DNA of 14,087 bases from Peptococcaceae bacterium (GTDB taxonomy: Bacteria; Bacillota; Desulfitobacteriia; Desulfitobacteriales; Desulfitobacteriaceae), in assembly GCA_031289815.1 (NCBI GenBank), contig JAITOS010000014.1, positions 1 through 14,087 on the forward strand, read 5' to 3'. The notes below the pieces were generated by a model. That model worked only from the letters and a program-made list of their open reading frames with translations, had not been told where the DNA came from and made no database searches. The position numbers were made by a program, and so were the translations under genes. Below are positions 13,669-14,087 of this stretch, piece after piece (the first letter of the stretch is position 1; each line of letters starts with the position of its first letter).

Positions 13669-14029
13669 TGCGCCCGCCCCCCTCGTCAATCAATGCCCGG
13701 ATTTCCCGCGCTTCCGCTTCCGTCAGTTTCCTGTCCCGCAAAAACGAGGCGACGAAAGACGGTATTGACCCGTCGAAATGCTTGTTCAGCAGGGTCTCCG
13801 TCTCGTATTGCCGTACCTGTTCGCGGTTGACGAGCGTGGTAACGATGGTGTCCGTATTCTGGAGAAGCCCTCGTCCTGACATACGCTTCAACATCGTGTA
13901 GGTCGTGGACTTCTTCCAGCCGAGCTTGTCGGCGCAGAGCCGCACGAGTTCCGTCGAGTTTACGGGTTCGGTATCCCATATAACGCTGATAAACTTAAAC
14001 TCGCCGTCGTAGAGTTTGTAATGATCCAT
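13661..14029 (-). CDS. BlaI/MecI-family transcriptional repressor
   Basis: The 122-residue protein has the winged-helix domain of BlaI/MecI (about 5-70), including EFKFISVIWDTEPVNSTEL, WKKSTTYTMLKRMSGRGLL and a wing. The C-terminal dimerisation part (about 71-115) reads LLNKHFDGSIPSFVASFLRD. In BlaI and MecI the protease cuts between Asn101 and Phe102; here the aligned residues are S95-F96. It should repress its own operon until the M56 protease is activated. AAGGGG eight bases upstream supports the ATG at 14029. The gene overlaps the M56 gene by 8 nt, and the exporter follows on the same strand. Regulation of beta-lactam resistance should not be assumed, because no beta-lactamase is present. 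Confidence 0.92.
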   Translation of the reverse strand: MDHYKLYDGEFKFISVIWDTEPVNSTELVRLCADKLGWKKSTTYTMLKRMSGRGLLQNTDTIVTTLVNREQVRQYETETLLNKHFDGSIPSFVASFLRDRKLTEAEAREIRALIDEGGGRNG

Positions 14030-14049
14030 AATCTAAGCCCCTTCCAAAA

Positions 14050-14065
14050 GTCTAAAACGGTAGAC
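14050..14065. promoter_or_regulatory. Inverted repeat upstream of the BlaI-type gene
   Basis: GTCTA (14050-14054) and TAGAC (14061-14065) are perfect inverted arms around six bases, 21 bp upstream of the repressor start codon. The position, between the start and the expected promoter, suits an autoregulatory operator. In addition, the last bases of the window read GTAGT on the - strand, which would fit the inner half of a BlaI/MecI operator (ACTACA-N2-TGTAGT) cut by the window edge. Confidence 0.35.
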
Positions 14066-14087
14066 CTTCTGATATAGAGTTTACTAC

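Noticed and set aside
1..14087. CRISPR array, insertion sequence or integrase
   Set aside because: No regularly spaced repeats, transposase or recombinase motifs were found on either strand, despite the truncated tRNA.

Overview
The window looks like chromosomal DNA of a low-to-moderate GC Gram-positive anaerobe, most likely a member of the Clostridia. Ribosome binding sites are strong and purine-rich (GGGAGG, AGGAGG), start codons include ATG, GTG and TTG, and the gene set (DUF975 membrane protein, CarD/CdnL regulator, BlaI/M56 pair, pst-pho cluster ending in a two-component system) is typical of that group. The placement is an inference from gene content; no rRNA or other phylogenetic marker is present.

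Left part (1-3107). A DUF975 integral membrane protein on the + strand is followed by the 5' half of a tRNA-Arg(UCU) gene that ends abruptly inside the tail of a convergent GNAT acetyltransferase gene. The GNAT gene is translationally coupled to tag (3-methyladenine DNA glycosylase I). A gene-free stretch (1876-2289) holds the tag leader, divergent candidate promoters and an AT-rich palindromic tandem repeat. A + strand two-gene unit then encodes a small six-cysteine protein and a CarD/CdnL-type RNA polymerase-binding regulator.

Middle part (3139-9376, all - strand). This is a compact phosphate cluster, transcribed right to left as pstS-pstC-pstA-pstB-phoU-phoB-phoR. Junctions overlap or are separated by 10 nt or less, so it is probably one transcript. 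It encodes a high-affinity phosphate ABC importer, the PhoU coupling protein, and the sensor kinase and response regulator that would control it. Two features stand out: PstS is circularly permuted relative to the usual PstS order, and PstB has Glu in place of the first Walker A glycine.

Right part (9377-14087). A 323-nt regulatory region separates pstS from a divergent XRE-family repressor gene. Next, on the - strand, comes a complete type I ABC exporter half-transporter with a good sigma-A-like promoter. Upstream of it lies a BlaI/MecI-type repressor gene overlapping an M56 (BlaR1-like) membrane metalloprotease gene whose outer domain does not look like a penicillin-binding domain. The order repressor-protease-exporter suggests a cell-envelope or antibiotic stress module, which is an inference from context.

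No CRISPR array, transposase, integrase, intact tRNA or rRNA was found. No convincing rho-independent terminator was found either.
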